64,000 bases of DNA from Psychrobacillus sp032154225 (lineage in GTDB: Bacteria > Bacillota > Bacilli > Bacillales_A > Planococcaceae): the NCBI RefSeq assembly GCF_032154225.1, contig NZ_JALDYF010000011.1:54619-118618 (forward strand), in the 5' to 3' direction. The first letter of the stretch is position 1. Every line of letters begins with the position of its first letter. Of this stretch, positions 41,496-50,002 are shown piece after piece. Made by a program: the position numbers and the translations under genes. The notes beneath the pieces are model-generated. The model made no database searches, was not told where the DNA came from, and saw only the letters and a list, made by a program, of their open reading frames with translations.

Positions 41496-42115
41496 TGGAA
41501 AAAATAATGAAGTACATAGACAACAACTTTCCTAACTTAACAAGTGAATTGCATCTAAGGTTTGAACTAGGCGAGCCCTATGAAAACGGAACGGAAAAAA
41601 GAATAAATCAAGTTGTTGCAAGAGTTACTACACTGTTTGATGAAGTGTTCGGACCAGATGATTTTATTTATGTTTATATAAAAGATTGGGAAATAACAGA
41701 GGATATTATGTTCGGAAATACCACTCCAGAATATCTATATAGCTTATTAAGTAAACAATATATAGAAGAGGAAACTTTGTTTGAACTAGATGAGGATTAT
41801 GATGAGCTAACGGATCAAACAATAGAAATAAAGCATGAATACAAAGTGAAACTTGTATACGCACAAGTAATGTCTTTTCCTTACAGAGAAATACTTGAAG
41901 GTATAGGAAACTATGAACAAGGAAGAGAGCCTTCTATTGGACAGTCTGTGTACTTTATTAGTATTGAAAAAGACATAGTTTTTCATATGTATGATGATAG
42001 AGGTTGTTTAATACATGCTAATGAAGTGGAGAAATTGGCGCCTTTGTATCAAACATATAATAAATGGTTGGTTGATTATTGGCGTGATTATATGGATAGC
42101 ATTTTTAAAAAGTAG
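41492..42115 (+). CDS. DUF3885 protein
   Basis: 207 residues, soluble. The C-terminal pattern (IVFHMYDDRGCLIHANEVEKLAPLY then YNKWLVDYWRDYMDSIF) is that of DUF3885, a family of unknown function often found in immunity-type gene arrays of Bacillales. The start overlaps the upstream stop by ATGA. The DUF4279 gene follows 32 bp later. Confidence 0.75.
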   Translation: MMEKIMKYIDNNFPNLTSELHLRFELGEPYENGTEKRINQVVARVTTLFDEVFGPDDFIYVYIKDWEITEDIMFGNTTPEYLYSLLSKQYIEEETLFELDEDYDELTDQTIEIKHEYKVKLVYAQVMSFPYREILEGIGNYEQGREPSIGQSVYFISIEKDIVFHMYDDRGCLIHANEVEKLAPLYQTYNKWLVDYWRDYMDSIFKK

Positions 42116-42147
42116 TAATCTTTCTTATTCAACTAAAGGAGATTTAT

Positions 42148-42585
42148 ATGGATAAAACATCGCTATATGCATATATACTATTTAGCGGAAATGATGATTT
42201 CCCAATAGATGTCGTAACAGAAAAGCTAGGAGTGCAACCTACAAAGACTTCGAAAGTAGGAGAACGTGTTATTCCTAATCATCCAATAAATCTATTAGTG
42301 CATTCATGTACTGACTGGTGTTTCGAAATAGGCACTAAAGAAACACTAGATACAGAAGAGGTATTACGTCCACTTTTAGAAGTGTTCCAATCAAAAACAG
42401 ATACGATTAATCAGTTAAAAGAAGAACTAAATTTAGACGTTCGGCTAGAGTTAGTCATGTTAATCTACGATGGATATAGTCCAGGATTAGTGATTTATCC
42501 TGAATTTAGTAAGTTCGCTGCAGAAATAAATGCTTTTTTAGACGTTGATATGTATGTATTTTCTTTTAATGAACCAGATGAATAA
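42148..42585 (+). CDS. DUF4279 protein
   Basis: 145 residues. Pattern: YAYILFSGNDDFPIDVVTEKLGVQPT, a central DWCFEIGTKETLDTEEVLRPL and the closing GLVIYPEFSKFAAEINAFLD, as in DUF4279. Function unknown; family members occur near immunity and toxin genes. It is the last gene of the 40.7-42.6 kb set. A related gene lies at 2177. Confidence 0.8.
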   Translation: MDKTSLYAYILFSGNDDFPIDVVTEKLGVQPTKTSKVGERVIPNHPINLLVHSCTDWCFEIGTKETLDTEEVLRPLLEVFQSKTDTINQLKEELNLDVRLELVMLIYDGYSPGLVIYPEFSKFAAEINAFLDVDMYVFSFNEPDE

Positions 42586-42690
42586 TTGGGCTATCCTTAA
42601 TTTTTCTATTTGCTGGTGTGTTTGATGGCGGTAATTATGCCGAAACAGCAGTTTATACATTTGGTGCAATAATCATTATACTTCTATGAT
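42586..42690 (+). other. Possible remnant of a membrane-protein gene
   Basis: An open frame without a start codon reads about thirty residues (IGLSLIFLFAGVFDGGNYAE, then a hydrophobic end) directly after the DUF4279 stop. It looks like the tail of a lost membrane protein, but is too short to be sure. Confidence 0.25.
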
Positions 42691-42760
42691 TTTTGATTTC
42701 ACTCATGTGCTATTTAATAAATTTATTAAAAATAAAAATTTAGCTCTGCTGTTCACTATC

Positions 42761-42818
42761 TGGTGCTTTAATTCAAGAAGAATTAAAGCTTTTTTTCTTA
42801 TTGATCTAACGAGTGGAT
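42761..42818. repeat. CTAACGGG palindrome family, terminator-like copy
   Basis: GGTGCTTTAATTCAAGAAGAATTAAAGC-type hairpin (GCTTTAATTC with GAATTAAAGC), a T run and then CTTATTGATCTAACGAGTGG. First (leftmost) of about nine related copies in the right-hand 21 kb. Confidence 0.6.
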
Positions 42819-42825
42819 AGTCTCT

Positions 42826-43245
42826 TTATAATTCAGGAGGGTACTTATATGTCTTCAGGTGCGTGTGATTTATCAGTTTAACCTCAGGTCCATAAGATAT
42901 TTCATAGGTCATTCGGTCCTTACCTACTGGAATCCAGTGTCCGCCATCAGTTGGCTCAATTTCAAATGTAATTTCCAATATAAAGCCGCGAAAACCATTT
43001 ACTCTTCTTGTTTCAATTACTTCAATTTTCCAAGGAGTGACTTGTGGTGAAAAATCCTTTAAAATCTCTGGGTAATAATAGTTATTCAACTCTTTTTCAA
43101 TATAAGGAGCGAGCATGTTCATAAGCATATCCTGCAACCTAAGTTCTTCAGAGTCTTGAGTTGGTTTAACTGATGAAAAGATTGTTTTTTGAAAAGAAGT
43201 AATAAGAACAAGAGATAGTATAAAAACGATTAACAGCTTTTTCAT
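42826..43245 (-). CDS. DUF3888 protein, secreted or membrane-tethered
   Basis: 139 residues from ATG at 43245; a GTG four codons upstream is possible. A signal-anchor (MKKLLIVFILSLVLITSF) is followed by an extracellular domain with LQDMLMNMLAPYIEKELNNYY and TFEIEPTDGGHWIPVGKDRM, the DUF3888 pattern of spore formers. Function unknown. Single leftward gene. Confidence 0.8.
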   Translation of the reverse strand: MKKLLIVFILSLVLITSFQKTIFSSVKPTQDSEELRLQDMLMNMLAPYIEKELNNYYYPEILKDFSPQVTPWKIEVIETRRVNGFRGFILEITFEIEPTDGGHWIPVGKDRMTYEISYGPEVKLINHTHLKTYKYPPEL

Positions 43246-43453
43246 TTTGTTTAACACACCTCTTTACGACTTTATCCGACTAATTGTATTGTTGCCTTTA
43301 CTGGATAAAGTATGTATTTTTTATCCGAAACTTTAAGTAGTTCTCAGAAATCCATGCTTGTCTACTCTAAGAAATATATGATAGAATACATTAATTTGTG
43401 TATTCGGCGATGAGTCGCCCGACATCTCAAATTATAGAGGGGGAGATGTTTCG

Positions 43454-44185
43454 ATGGAATTTAAAGGCTCTAGTGTTTACGATCAAGCAGATTTTTTTAA
43501 TAATTACATGTCTAGAAGAAACAGACAAGATAGTCCAAATAACGCTATTGAAGGACCGATTATCTATGAATTAATAGAGAGCTTTCAAGATAGTAGCGTC
43601 TTAGATTTAGGATGTGGTGATGCATCGTTTGGAAAAGAACTTTTACATTTAGGAGCGAAAACCTACACAGGAGTAGAAGGTTCGGAACAAATGGTGGAAG
43701 TGGCACGCTCTAATATGCTTGAACAAAACGGGACAATATACTTTGAAACAATGGAATCTTATGATTACCCAAAAGAGGCATTTGATCTAGTAACATCTCG
43801 ATTTGCAATCCATTATGTTTCAGACATTGACCTCCTGTTTCAAAATGTTCATAAAACCCTTAAAGAAAACGGAAGATTTGTTTTTAGTATCCAGCATCCA
43901 CTTACAACTTCATCTTTTGCTAGTAAGCAATCTGGTGATAAACGAGGCAATTGGATTGTCGATGACTATTTCTGTGAGGGTGAAAGAAAAGAACCGTGGA
44001 TTGACCAAATAGTAGTTAAGTATCATCGTACAACCGAACAATATTTTAGAGCACTTAAACAAGCTGGCTTTTCAATTCTCGATTTACGTGAAGGTACACC
44101 AAAGCGTGAACATTTTAGTAGTGAAGATGAATTTGTTAGAAGACAACGAATTCCAATTGTACTGGCTTTTTCGTGTGTGAAGTAA
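43454..44185 (+). CDS. Class I SAM-dependent methyltransferase
   Basis: 243 residues. Motif I is VLDLGCGDASFGKEL near residue 50, followed by YTGVEGSEQMVEVAR and FDLVTSRFAIHYV. The C-terminal part fits the small-molecule methyltransferases of the UbiE/Methyltransf_11 group. The acceptor is unknown. A GAGGGGGAGATG site precedes the gene. Confidence 0.88.
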   Translation: MEFKGSSVYDQADFFNNYMSRRNRQDSPNNAIEGPIIYELIESFQDSSVLDLGCGDASFGKELLHLGAKTYTGVEGSEQMVEVARSNMLEQNGTIYFETMESYDYPKEAFDLVTSRFAIHYVSDIDLLFQNVHKTLKENGRFVFSIQHPLTTSSFASKQSGDKRGNWIVDDYFCEGERKEPWIDQIVVKYHRTTEQYFRALKQAGFSILDLREGTPKREHFSSEDEFVRRQRIPIVLAFSCVK

Positions 44186-44207
44186 ATAACCAAGGTGGGA
44201 GTTTGTA

Positions 44208-44477
44208 ATGAAAACGATTATGCAGGCACTTTTTTGTTCGCTGCTAATACATATAATATATTTTTTTAGTATCTATGGATGGGGATATATTAAAATGAAA
44301 TTCGACAATCCCGAGATGTCAGGGAGCTATGTAGCTACGAGTCATACCGATGTAATGTTCGCTTTTGTAGGTTCCCCAATAATCTTTTTAGGCACCACGT
44401 TTTTGGGGATAGCGATAGTATGCGGCTTCATTATTATATTGATGAAAAAATATTTTAAGATACGTGGTATTCAGTGA
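44208..44477 (+). CDS. Small membrane protein
   Basis: 89 residues, two membrane segments (about 5-25 and 55-80) joined by a polar loop (MKFDNPEMSGSYVATSHTDV). It starts 22 bp after the methyltransferase gene with GGTGGGAG. No family recognised. Confidence 0.6.
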   Translation: MKTIMQALFCSLLIHIIYFFSIYGWGYIKMKFDNPEMSGSYVATSHTDVMFAFVGSPIIFLGTTFLGIAIVCGFIIILMKKYFKIRGIQ

Positions 44478-44539
44478 CATAACAAACAAGTTTATCTACA
44501 CCTATTGCGGAAGTTTAGGGGAAATGAAGGAGTGGTCCA

Positions 44540-44881
44540 ATGAGAAGAACATTACTCTATTGTTTTTGTATCGTTTTCTTGGGTGCCTGCAACAATTTCA
44601 ACGAACTTTTAATAGAAGGGGAAATGGTTAAACTTACAATTGAATGTAAACGTGGAAAAACAATTGAGATTGATGATCAGAAAACGATGAATAAAATAAT
44701 AGAGGAAATCAATGGTTCAAGAAGAGAAGGTACACAAGAGATGGAGTTCGATTTTGAACATCGCGCAACATTTGAAGACAGTGATGGTGAGATAAAATCT
44801 TTCAATTTGTTTAGCAATGGGAAAGCTGTTATGTCTGGATATTATATTCACTCAAATATGGATGATTTTTGTGGGAAATAG
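44540..44881 (+). CDS. Putative lipoprotein
   Basis: 113 residues with a short signal peptide and lipobox FLGAC (Cys near 17). The mature part is small and charged (KLTIECKRGKTIEIDDQKTM). Unknown function. A run of small exported or membrane proteins surrounds it. Confidence 0.65.
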   Translation: MRRTLLYCFCIVFLGACNNFNELLIEGEMVKLTIECKRGKTIEIDDQKTMNKIIEEINGSRREGTQEMEFDFEHRATFEDSDGEIKSFNLFSNGKAVMSGYYIHSNMDDFCGK

Positions 44882-44959
44882 TTTTAAACTTATATCTTCT
44901 TGTTCAATTCAATGGGGAGTTATGTTGAAAAAAAGTGTCGAATGACTAGGGGTTCGAAG

Positions 44960-45275
44960 GTGAACAAATTAGGAAAAGCGTTCCAATGGTCAGGTACTAT
45001 TATTATTGCTTTGGTACCTTTTTTACCTAGAAGATACGTATGCAGATTATATTTCTATTCTTATGATAAGTGGTTCAAGCCTTGCTCTGTTAGGGGTTTT
45101 GCTGTGTAAGTCAAGAAAGATAGAAACTGTGGCAGTATGCGTAGCCCTCTTGTCTGTAATAGCTTATTTTTATTTAGACGAAAGATTGATATACAAAATT
45201 TTAATAATAACAAGTCTTGTGTTAGTTGTAGTAGATGTAATTTTAGATAAAAGAAATAAAATCGTGTCTAAATGA
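44960..45275 (+). pseudogene. Small membrane protein gene with a frameshift in a T6 tract
   Basis: From GTG at 44960 (after AGGGG) the frame reads NKLGKAFQWSGTIIIALVPF and then turns to nonsense after a run of six T at 45019-45024. With five T the frame would continue as YLEDTYADYISILMISGSSL and through three membrane helices to the stop at 45275. The two halves together make a plausible 104-residue, four-helix protein. It may be a pseudogene, a slippage switch or a sequencing error. Confidence 0.6.
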
Positions 45276-45323
45276 TAAATTGTAAACCTTTATAATGAAA
45301 ATTAATCATAAGGGGTGTCCAGT

Positions 45324-45536
45324 TTGAATAATCAACATGAAACGCCTGAAGAAAAAAGGGAACGTTTAAGACAAAGTGAATTAAAAAATAATCCAACTGG
45401 TTCTCTGAACGATGCTTTAAATAGGGGAATGAATGGGAACTTAACTGATCTAACTGGTGGTATGGGTTGGAGAGGCACAGGGATATTAATTGTTGTATTA
45501 ATCGTAGTATATGTATTATATAAACTAGTATTTTAA
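45324..45536 (+). CDS. DUF6366-like small membrane protein
   Basis: 70 residues from TTG at 45324, eight bases after AAGGGG. A charged head with ETPEEKRERLRQSELK, then NPTGSLNDALNRGMNGNLTD and one membrane helix at the end (TGILIVVLIVVYVLYKLVF). The layout agrees with the DUF6366 family of Bacillales. Function unknown. Confidence 0.75.
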   Translation: MNNQHETPEEKRERLRQSELKNNPTGSLNDALNRGMNGNLTDLTGGMGWRGTGILIVVLIVVYVLYKLVF

Positions 45537-45570
45537 AGGTTTATCTTTTTTAAACTAAAAGAAGCTTTAT

Positions 45571-45617
45571 TTAAAACGTCTAAAACTCTTGAAACTCAAG
45601 GGTTTTAGGCGTTTTTT
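45571..45617 (+). terminator. Terminator, first copy of a duplicated hairpin
   Basis: AAAACGTCTAAAACTCTTG pairs with CAAGGGTTTTAGGCGTTTT, then T. A near-identical copy lies at 46390-46437. Confidence 0.9.
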
Positions 45618-45688
45618 ATCTATTTTAGTTACTTCAACAAAATTACGTTATACTTTATTGATTCAAATGTTTAAGGACGTGATTGGAA

Positions 45689-46015
45689 ATGATTTATGCC
45701 GTTGTATTATTTATATTTGCGGGGCTTGCTGAAATAGGTGGAGGTTATCTTATTTGGTTATGGTTAAGAGAAGGTAAACCATATTATTGGGGGATCTTTG
45801 GTGGTGTTGCTTTGGCTTTATATGGCGTTATTGCTACATTTCAATCCTTTCCATCGTTCGGTAGAGTGTATGCTGCATACGGCGGCGTGTTTGTCGTTCT
45901 TTCTGTATTGTGGGGATGGGGCATTGATAAGAAAACGCCTGATTTATATGATTGGATAGGAGCAGGTATATGTTTACTTGGTGTGTCGGTTATTTTGTTA
46001 GCACCACGTAATTAA
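45689..46015 (+). CDS. YnfA family (UPF0060) membrane protein
   Basis: 108 residues from ATG at 45689 after AAGGACGTGATT. Four helices with the family marks AGLAEIGGGYLIWLWLREGK, YGVIATFQSFPSFGRVYAAY and VLWGWGIDKKTPDLYDWIGA. YnfA is a small-multidrug-resistance-like transporter in some enterobacteria; the role in Bacillales is not established. Flanked by two copies of the same terminator together with the next gene. Confidence 0.9.
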   Translation: MIYAVVLFIFAGLAEIGGGYLIWLWLREGKPYYWGIFGGVALALYGVIATFQSFPSFGRVYAAYGGVFVVLSVLWGWGIDKKTPDLYDWIGAGICLLGVSVILLAPRN

Positions 46016-46035
46016 AAAGGGAGGACGTGAATAGG

Positions 46036-46317
46036 ATGACGAAGGTGGCAATTAGGTTTTATATTGTGGCTTTTTTACTTTACTTCATTAGTTTTCTTGG
46101 AGGTTTTTCAATAGGTTTATATGTAATACTTCCTACTATTTTTGTTTTATTGATTGGAATAGCAGTAAATCTTAGGTTATATAAAAAACAAAAGTCTAAT
46201 GTGGTGCCTATCATTACGTCCATCGTGATATGCGTTATAACCTATCCTTTATGGCATTTTTTAGTTCATAATGTGGATGATTATTATATCTTCTATCCTT
46301 TCACGTTTTTTGTATAA
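46036..46317 (+). CDS. Small membrane protein
   Basis: 93 residues from ATG at 46036 (a GTG at 46027 is possible but sits two bases from GGGAGG). Three hydrophobic segments (about 5-25, 27-45, 58-75). No family known. Downstream of the YnfA gene and probably in the same transcript, which ends at the duplicated terminator. Confidence 0.6.
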   Translation: MTKVAIRFYIVAFLLYFISFLGGFSIGLYVILPTIFVLLIGIAVNLRLYKKQKSNVVPIITSIVICVITYPLWHFLVHNVDDYYIFYPFTFFV

Positions 46318-46389
46318 ACATATTTCATTGAAGTCGAAAAATATATGCAGAAAATTCTCGATGGAAATGGATTAAATGATTAGCTTAAT

Positions 46390-46437
46390 TTAAAACGTCT
46401 AAAACTCTTGATACACAAGGGTTTTAGGCGTTTTTTT
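46390..46437 (+). terminator. Terminator, second copy of a duplicated hairpin
   Basis: TAAAACGTCTAAAACTCTTG pairs with CAAGGGTTTTAGGCGTTTTT; differs from the 45571 copy mainly in the loop. Confidence 0.9.
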
Positions 46438-46524
46438 GCTTATTTGAGTTATGAAAAGAAGGAATACTGCTCTTTTTGTAGAATTGATAGTAGGCAAGTT
46501 CAATAATGGAAATAGGTGATTATA

Positions 46525-47109
46525 ATGATTATATGGTTAAATGGAGCATTTGGTTCTGGGAAAACTCAGACATCATACGAATTAAACAGAAGGATTCCTA
46601 ATTCCCATGTGTATGATCCAGAAAATATAGGTTTTTTCATTAACAAGAATATACCAAAGGAAATCAGTAAAAGAGATTTCCAAGATTACAGTATTTGGCG
46701 AGAATTGAATTACACGAATTTAAAATACATAGAAAATGAATATGACGGAGTTATTATTGTTCCAATGACTATAGTAAATCCACAGTATTTTAAAGAAATT
46801 GTAGGAAAACTAAGAGATGATGGAGTAATAGTCAATCATTTTGTACTTTGGGCTTCCAAGGAAACATTACAAAAGAGGTTGCGGAGCAGGGGAGAAAGTA
46901 AAAACTCATGGGGTGCAAAACAAATAGATAGATGTATGCAAGGGTTATCAAACGAACTATTTAATCATCGAATAGAAACCGATAATATGACAATTGAAAG
47001 TGTAGTGGAAACAATAGCATCCATGTTAGACATTCCATTGCTCGATGACAACAGAAATAAGTTAAGAAAAAGATTGGACAGAATTAAAATACAAATAAAA
47101 CAGTTGTGA
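46525..47109 (+). CDS. tmrB: TmrB-like ATP-binding protein
   Basis: 194 residues from ATG at 46525, giving the opening MIIWLNGAFGSGKTQTSYEL with a Walker A loop. YDPENIGFF, VPMTIVNPQYFKEIVGKLR and KNSWGAKQIDRCMQGLS follow the B. subtilis tunicamycin-resistance protein TmrB closely, including length (197 there). In B. subtilis it is a membrane-associated ATP-binding protein that binds tunicamycin. A GTG three codons earlier is less likely. Confidence 0.88.
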   Translation: MIIWLNGAFGSGKTQTSYELNRRIPNSHVYDPENIGFFINKNIPKEISKRDFQDYSIWRELNYTNLKYIENEYDGVIIVPMTIVNPQYFKEIVGKLRDDGVIVNHFVLWASKETLQKRLRSRGESKNSWGAKQIDRCMQGLSNELFNHRIETDNMTIESVVETIASMLDIPLLDDNRNKLRKRLDRIKIQIKQL

Positions 47110-47201
47110 TTGATTTAGCTAAGGAATAGTAGAAAGTAATGAAAAGTTCAATTCGCTTACGCAAAAGAAATTGAACTTGATGGATATGGAGGTGAATAGG
47201 G

Positions 47202-48101
47202 ATGGAAGAAAATTGTATTAGACTAGACGGAGGATTTCATAACGATGTATTTCACATCAAGAATAAAGGGAAAGTAGTAAGAATATCTGATGCTAAGAAA
47301 ACAAAGGAAATGGTTTTGCAAGAAATAGAGTGGATGAATTTTTTATATGAGGAAGGAGTTGCTGTATCGAAGCCTGAAATGACTTTAGAGAGTGAAGAGG
47401 AACGGGTCAGAGCGTGTTTTGAATTTATTGAAGGTAACCAGATTGACGTGACAAACCAATTCCACTGGAATGTAAACATGTTTGAACAGTTGGGAAGGAT
47501 TGTGGGAAAAATGCATGCCCTATCCAAAAAATTTAAGGTTGAAGGAATTCATCGACCTGTGTGGACAGTTGAAAATCCCGATGTATTTGGTATTAGAGAA
47601 AATTTAAGTCCATGGATAAGAGAGAATTACGAACAATTGATGCAAAATCTATTTTCATATGAAATGTCACCTGAAACATTTGGGCTTATCCATAATGATT
47701 TCCACCAAGGTAACCTAATTATCAATGGTGAAGGCACTTTAACTACGATTGATTTTGATGAATGTTCATATAATTGGTACGCCCAAGATATTGCGGTAGC
47801 ATTCTATCATGCTTACTGGCAACATAATTCTAACAATGGCAATGTAGATACATTCCCACAGACGTTTATGAGTCATTTCTTTACAGGATATAAAGAAGAG
47901 AATCTGCTTCATAAGGACATAATTAAACAAATCCCTATTTTCTTGAAGCTGCGAGAGATTTTTTTATATAAATTATTCAGTGAGAAGTGGGATATGAATA
48001 ATATAGCAGAATGGCAAAAGTATACGATGCATGAATTAGAGAAAAAAATCAAGAACGAAATCCCATATGCAGGGATTAGTGATTTTTCTGTTTTTCTGTA
48101 A
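47202..48101 (+). CDS. APH-type phosphotransferase
   Basis: 299 residues of the kinase-like APH fold. The catalytic loop is LIHNDFHQGNLII (Asp near 166) and the metal Asp is in TTIDFDECSYNWYAQD near 184. Substrates in this group range from aminoglycosides to choline and fructosamine, so a resistance role cannot be claimed. GGAGGTGAATAGGG precedes the ATG. Confidence 0.85.
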   Translation: MEENCIRLDGGFHNDVFHIKNKGKVVRISDAKKTKEMVLQEIEWMNFLYEEGVAVSKPEMTLESEEERVRACFEFIEGNQIDVTNQFHWNVNMFEQLGRIVGKMHALSKKFKVEGIHRPVWTVENPDVFGIRENLSPWIRENYEQLMQNLFSYEMSPETFGLIHNDFHQGNLIINGEGTLTTIDFDECSYNWYAQDIAVAFYHAYWQHNSNNGNVDTFPQTFMSHFFTGYKEENLLHKDIIKQIPIFLKLREIFLYKLFSEKWDMNNIAEWQKYTMHELEKKIKNEIPYAGISDFSVFL

Positions 48102-48165
48102 AGGAGTATCAGTTGGTGACTCCTTAGAAAACGTAAAACAATATTACTTGGAAGGAGTCGATAGA

Positions 48166-48585
48166 ATGAGCGAAAAGTTGTTAAGAGTAGGAACTACTTA
48201 TATTCCAGTAACTAATGTAAAAAATTCTTATGAATGGTATGTAAACAAATTGGGGGCAGAGTTAAGCTATAAAGACGAAGGCAAAGCAATTCTTAACTTT
48301 GCAAATCAAAGTATTTTTCTTGTTAAATCTAAAGAAAATCAAAGTGCTAACTTCTTTGATTGTTATGGTGAAGAACGTTTTTCTATAACATTTGAAGTAA
48401 ATGGACTAAATGCATTAGAGGCAATACATAGAGATTTTACCGATAAGGAAATAAGAGTTGGAGAAATTGAAGACAGGGGACATTCTGGAAGGAACTTTGT
48501 TTTCTTTGATTTAGATGGAAATAAATTTGATGTGTGGAGTGAATTAAGCCCAACTTTTAAAGAAAAATATTTTATCACAAAATAG
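48166..48585 (+). CDS. VOC (glyoxalase/bleomycin-resistance) family protein
   Basis: 139 residues from ATG at 48166 after GGAAGGAG; the longer frame overlaps the APH gene. Paired beta-alpha-beta units: TYIPVTNVKNSYEWYVNKLG and FFDLDGNKFDVWSE at the metal-ligand positions. Function within this superfamily cannot be told. Confidence 0.85.
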   Translation: MSEKLLRVGTTYIPVTNVKNSYEWYVNKLGAELSYKDEGKAILNFANQSIFLVKSKENQSANFFDCYGEERFSITFEVNGLNALEAIHRDFTDKEIRVGEIEDRGHSGRNFVFFDLDGNKFDVWSELSPTFKEKYFITK

Positions 48586-48634
48586 AAAAACTAAAGGAAG
48601 TTTCGGCAAAAGAATAATTTTGGATTAGGGATGC

Positions 48635-48671
48635 AAAAAAACTACACTCTATCTAGAATGTAGTTTTTTTA
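48635..48671. terminator. Bidirectional terminator
   Basis: AAAAAACTACA...TGTAGTTTTTTT stem between the VOC gene and the convergent acetyltransferase gene. Confidence 0.9.
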
Positions 48672-48675
48672 TTAG

Positions 48676-49338
48676 CTATTTTGTCTTAACTTGGTTGTAG
48701 TAAAAATCATATAATTGGTCAATGGATGAACTTGATAAAAGCGGAATTACTCTTTCAACGATTTCTCGCTCCCAATCAAACCACCGCATTTCCATTAACT
48801 TATTAATTTCTGAATCGGTGAACCTTCTTTTTATTTCCTTTGCAGGATTCCCACCAACAATTGTGTACGGTGGAACGTCCTTAGAGACGACAGAACCTGC
48901 TGCAATGATTGCACCTTCTCCAATTGTAACACCTGGCATTATCATAGCATTCATACCAATCCAAGCATCACTATTTATAACAGTATCACCTTTTGGTTCG
49001 TATGATTGTTCTATTTGGTCAGCAAATGGATATACTGTAATCCAGTCAGAGTGGTGGTTATGGTTGCCACCCATTAGAATGACAACTCCGCTAGCGATAC
49101 TAACATAGTTTCCGATAATAAGTTTGTCTAAATGCCATCCATATTGCTCGATAGGATTGAACAGTACTCGAGATTTTGTGTCGCCCCATAAATACCTCAC
49201 ACAACCATCTTCAAAGTTTTGATGCCCATAATACCCTGAGTAATAGGAATAATCCCCCACTTCAATAAGTGGATTTGTTACTATATCTTTTAAATATTTT
49301 ATTTCAGACCAATGATTAAATAATTGATGTTTCATCAT
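48676..49338 (-). CDS. CatB/Vat-like hexapeptide O-acetyltransferase
   Basis: 220 residues with left-handed beta-helix repeats: ILMGGNHNHHSDWITVYPF carries the catalytic-type His, then INSDAWIGMNAMIMPGVTIG, GAIIAAGSVVSKDVPPYTIV and GGNPAKEIKRRF. This is the xenobiotic acetyltransferase pattern (type B chloramphenicol or streptogramin acetyltransferases). Many chromosomal members have no proven resistance role. Confidence 0.85.
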   Translation of the reverse strand: MMKHQLFNHWSEIKYLKDIVTNPLIEVGDYSYYSGYYGHQNFEDGCVRYLWGDTKSRVLFNPIEQYGWHLDKLIIGNYVSIASGVVILMGGNHNHHSDWITVYPFADQIEQSYEPKGDTVINSDAWIGMNAMIMPGVTIGEGAIIAAGSVVSKDVPPYTIVGGNPAKEIKRRFTDSEINKLMEMRWFDWEREIVERVIPLLSSSSIDQLYDFYYNQVKTK

Positions 49339-49614
49339 GATACCTCGCTTCTAAGTTATATAGATTATAGATTTACTTAGAAGCTTAATACGACAGCTAC
49401 ATTTTTAAACATTTTCAAACGACGAATCATTATCATCAACCTTTCTTTTATAATAAGAAAATCGTAACGCAATACATTACAGTAGTCAAATTTACGAATG
49501 AGAAGAATTTAGCAAAGGATCAGTGCCCCGCTTAAACATAGAGGAAAGGGTGGAATTGAAGCTTAACTAGAAGTTACTATCAAATTATTATACAAAAAAT
49601 AAGGGGGAAAAATT

Positions 49615-49985
49615 TTGAATAAGATAGTTCTGGCTTTATCTGTTGTTACCATTATAGGTTTAGGAAGTTTAATTAGTTATAATCAGAGCACTAAAGAAAA
49701 TATAGTATTGGCGAGTGGGAATCAATCTGATATACCTTTAAATTACAATTGGGTTATTACTTTCGATAAGGGATTGAATCAGGATATTTTTAATGAAGAA
49801 TCTATTTATGTTTTAGATGAGGAAAAAAATAAAGTCCTGTAACAGTAAAAGCTATAGATTCTGAAACTGTGGTAATAAAATCACCAAGTGAGGGCTATTT
49901 AAAAGGAACATCATATGTGTTAGATCATTTCATAAAATTTTTTCATACAGAATGTCACCAAATGGTATCTTCATGTGTGTTATAA
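49615..49985 (+). pseudogene. Exported Ig-like (SbsA-type) domain protein, frameshifted
   Basis: The first 75 codons give a signal anchor (MNKIVLALSVVTIIGLGSLI) and the start of an Ig-like fold (NYNWVITFDKGLNQDIFNEE, SIYVLDEEKNKV). The frame then breaks near 49838; the +1 frame continues as PVTVKAIDSETVVIKSPSEG and YLKGTSYVL, exactly what such a domain needs. One base appears lost at GTCCTG. A second shift near 49925 is likely. It precedes the sigma factor gene by 17 bp and was probably cotranscribed. Confidence 0.6.
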
Positions 49986-50002
49986 GTGAAGGGAGTTGAA
50001 AG

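Noticed and set aside
32506..49338. Claim of an acquired antibiotic-resistance island
   Set aside because: AAC(6')-like, APH-like, CatB-like and TmrB genes all have common chromosomal relatives without resistance roles, and no integron or intact IS joins them.
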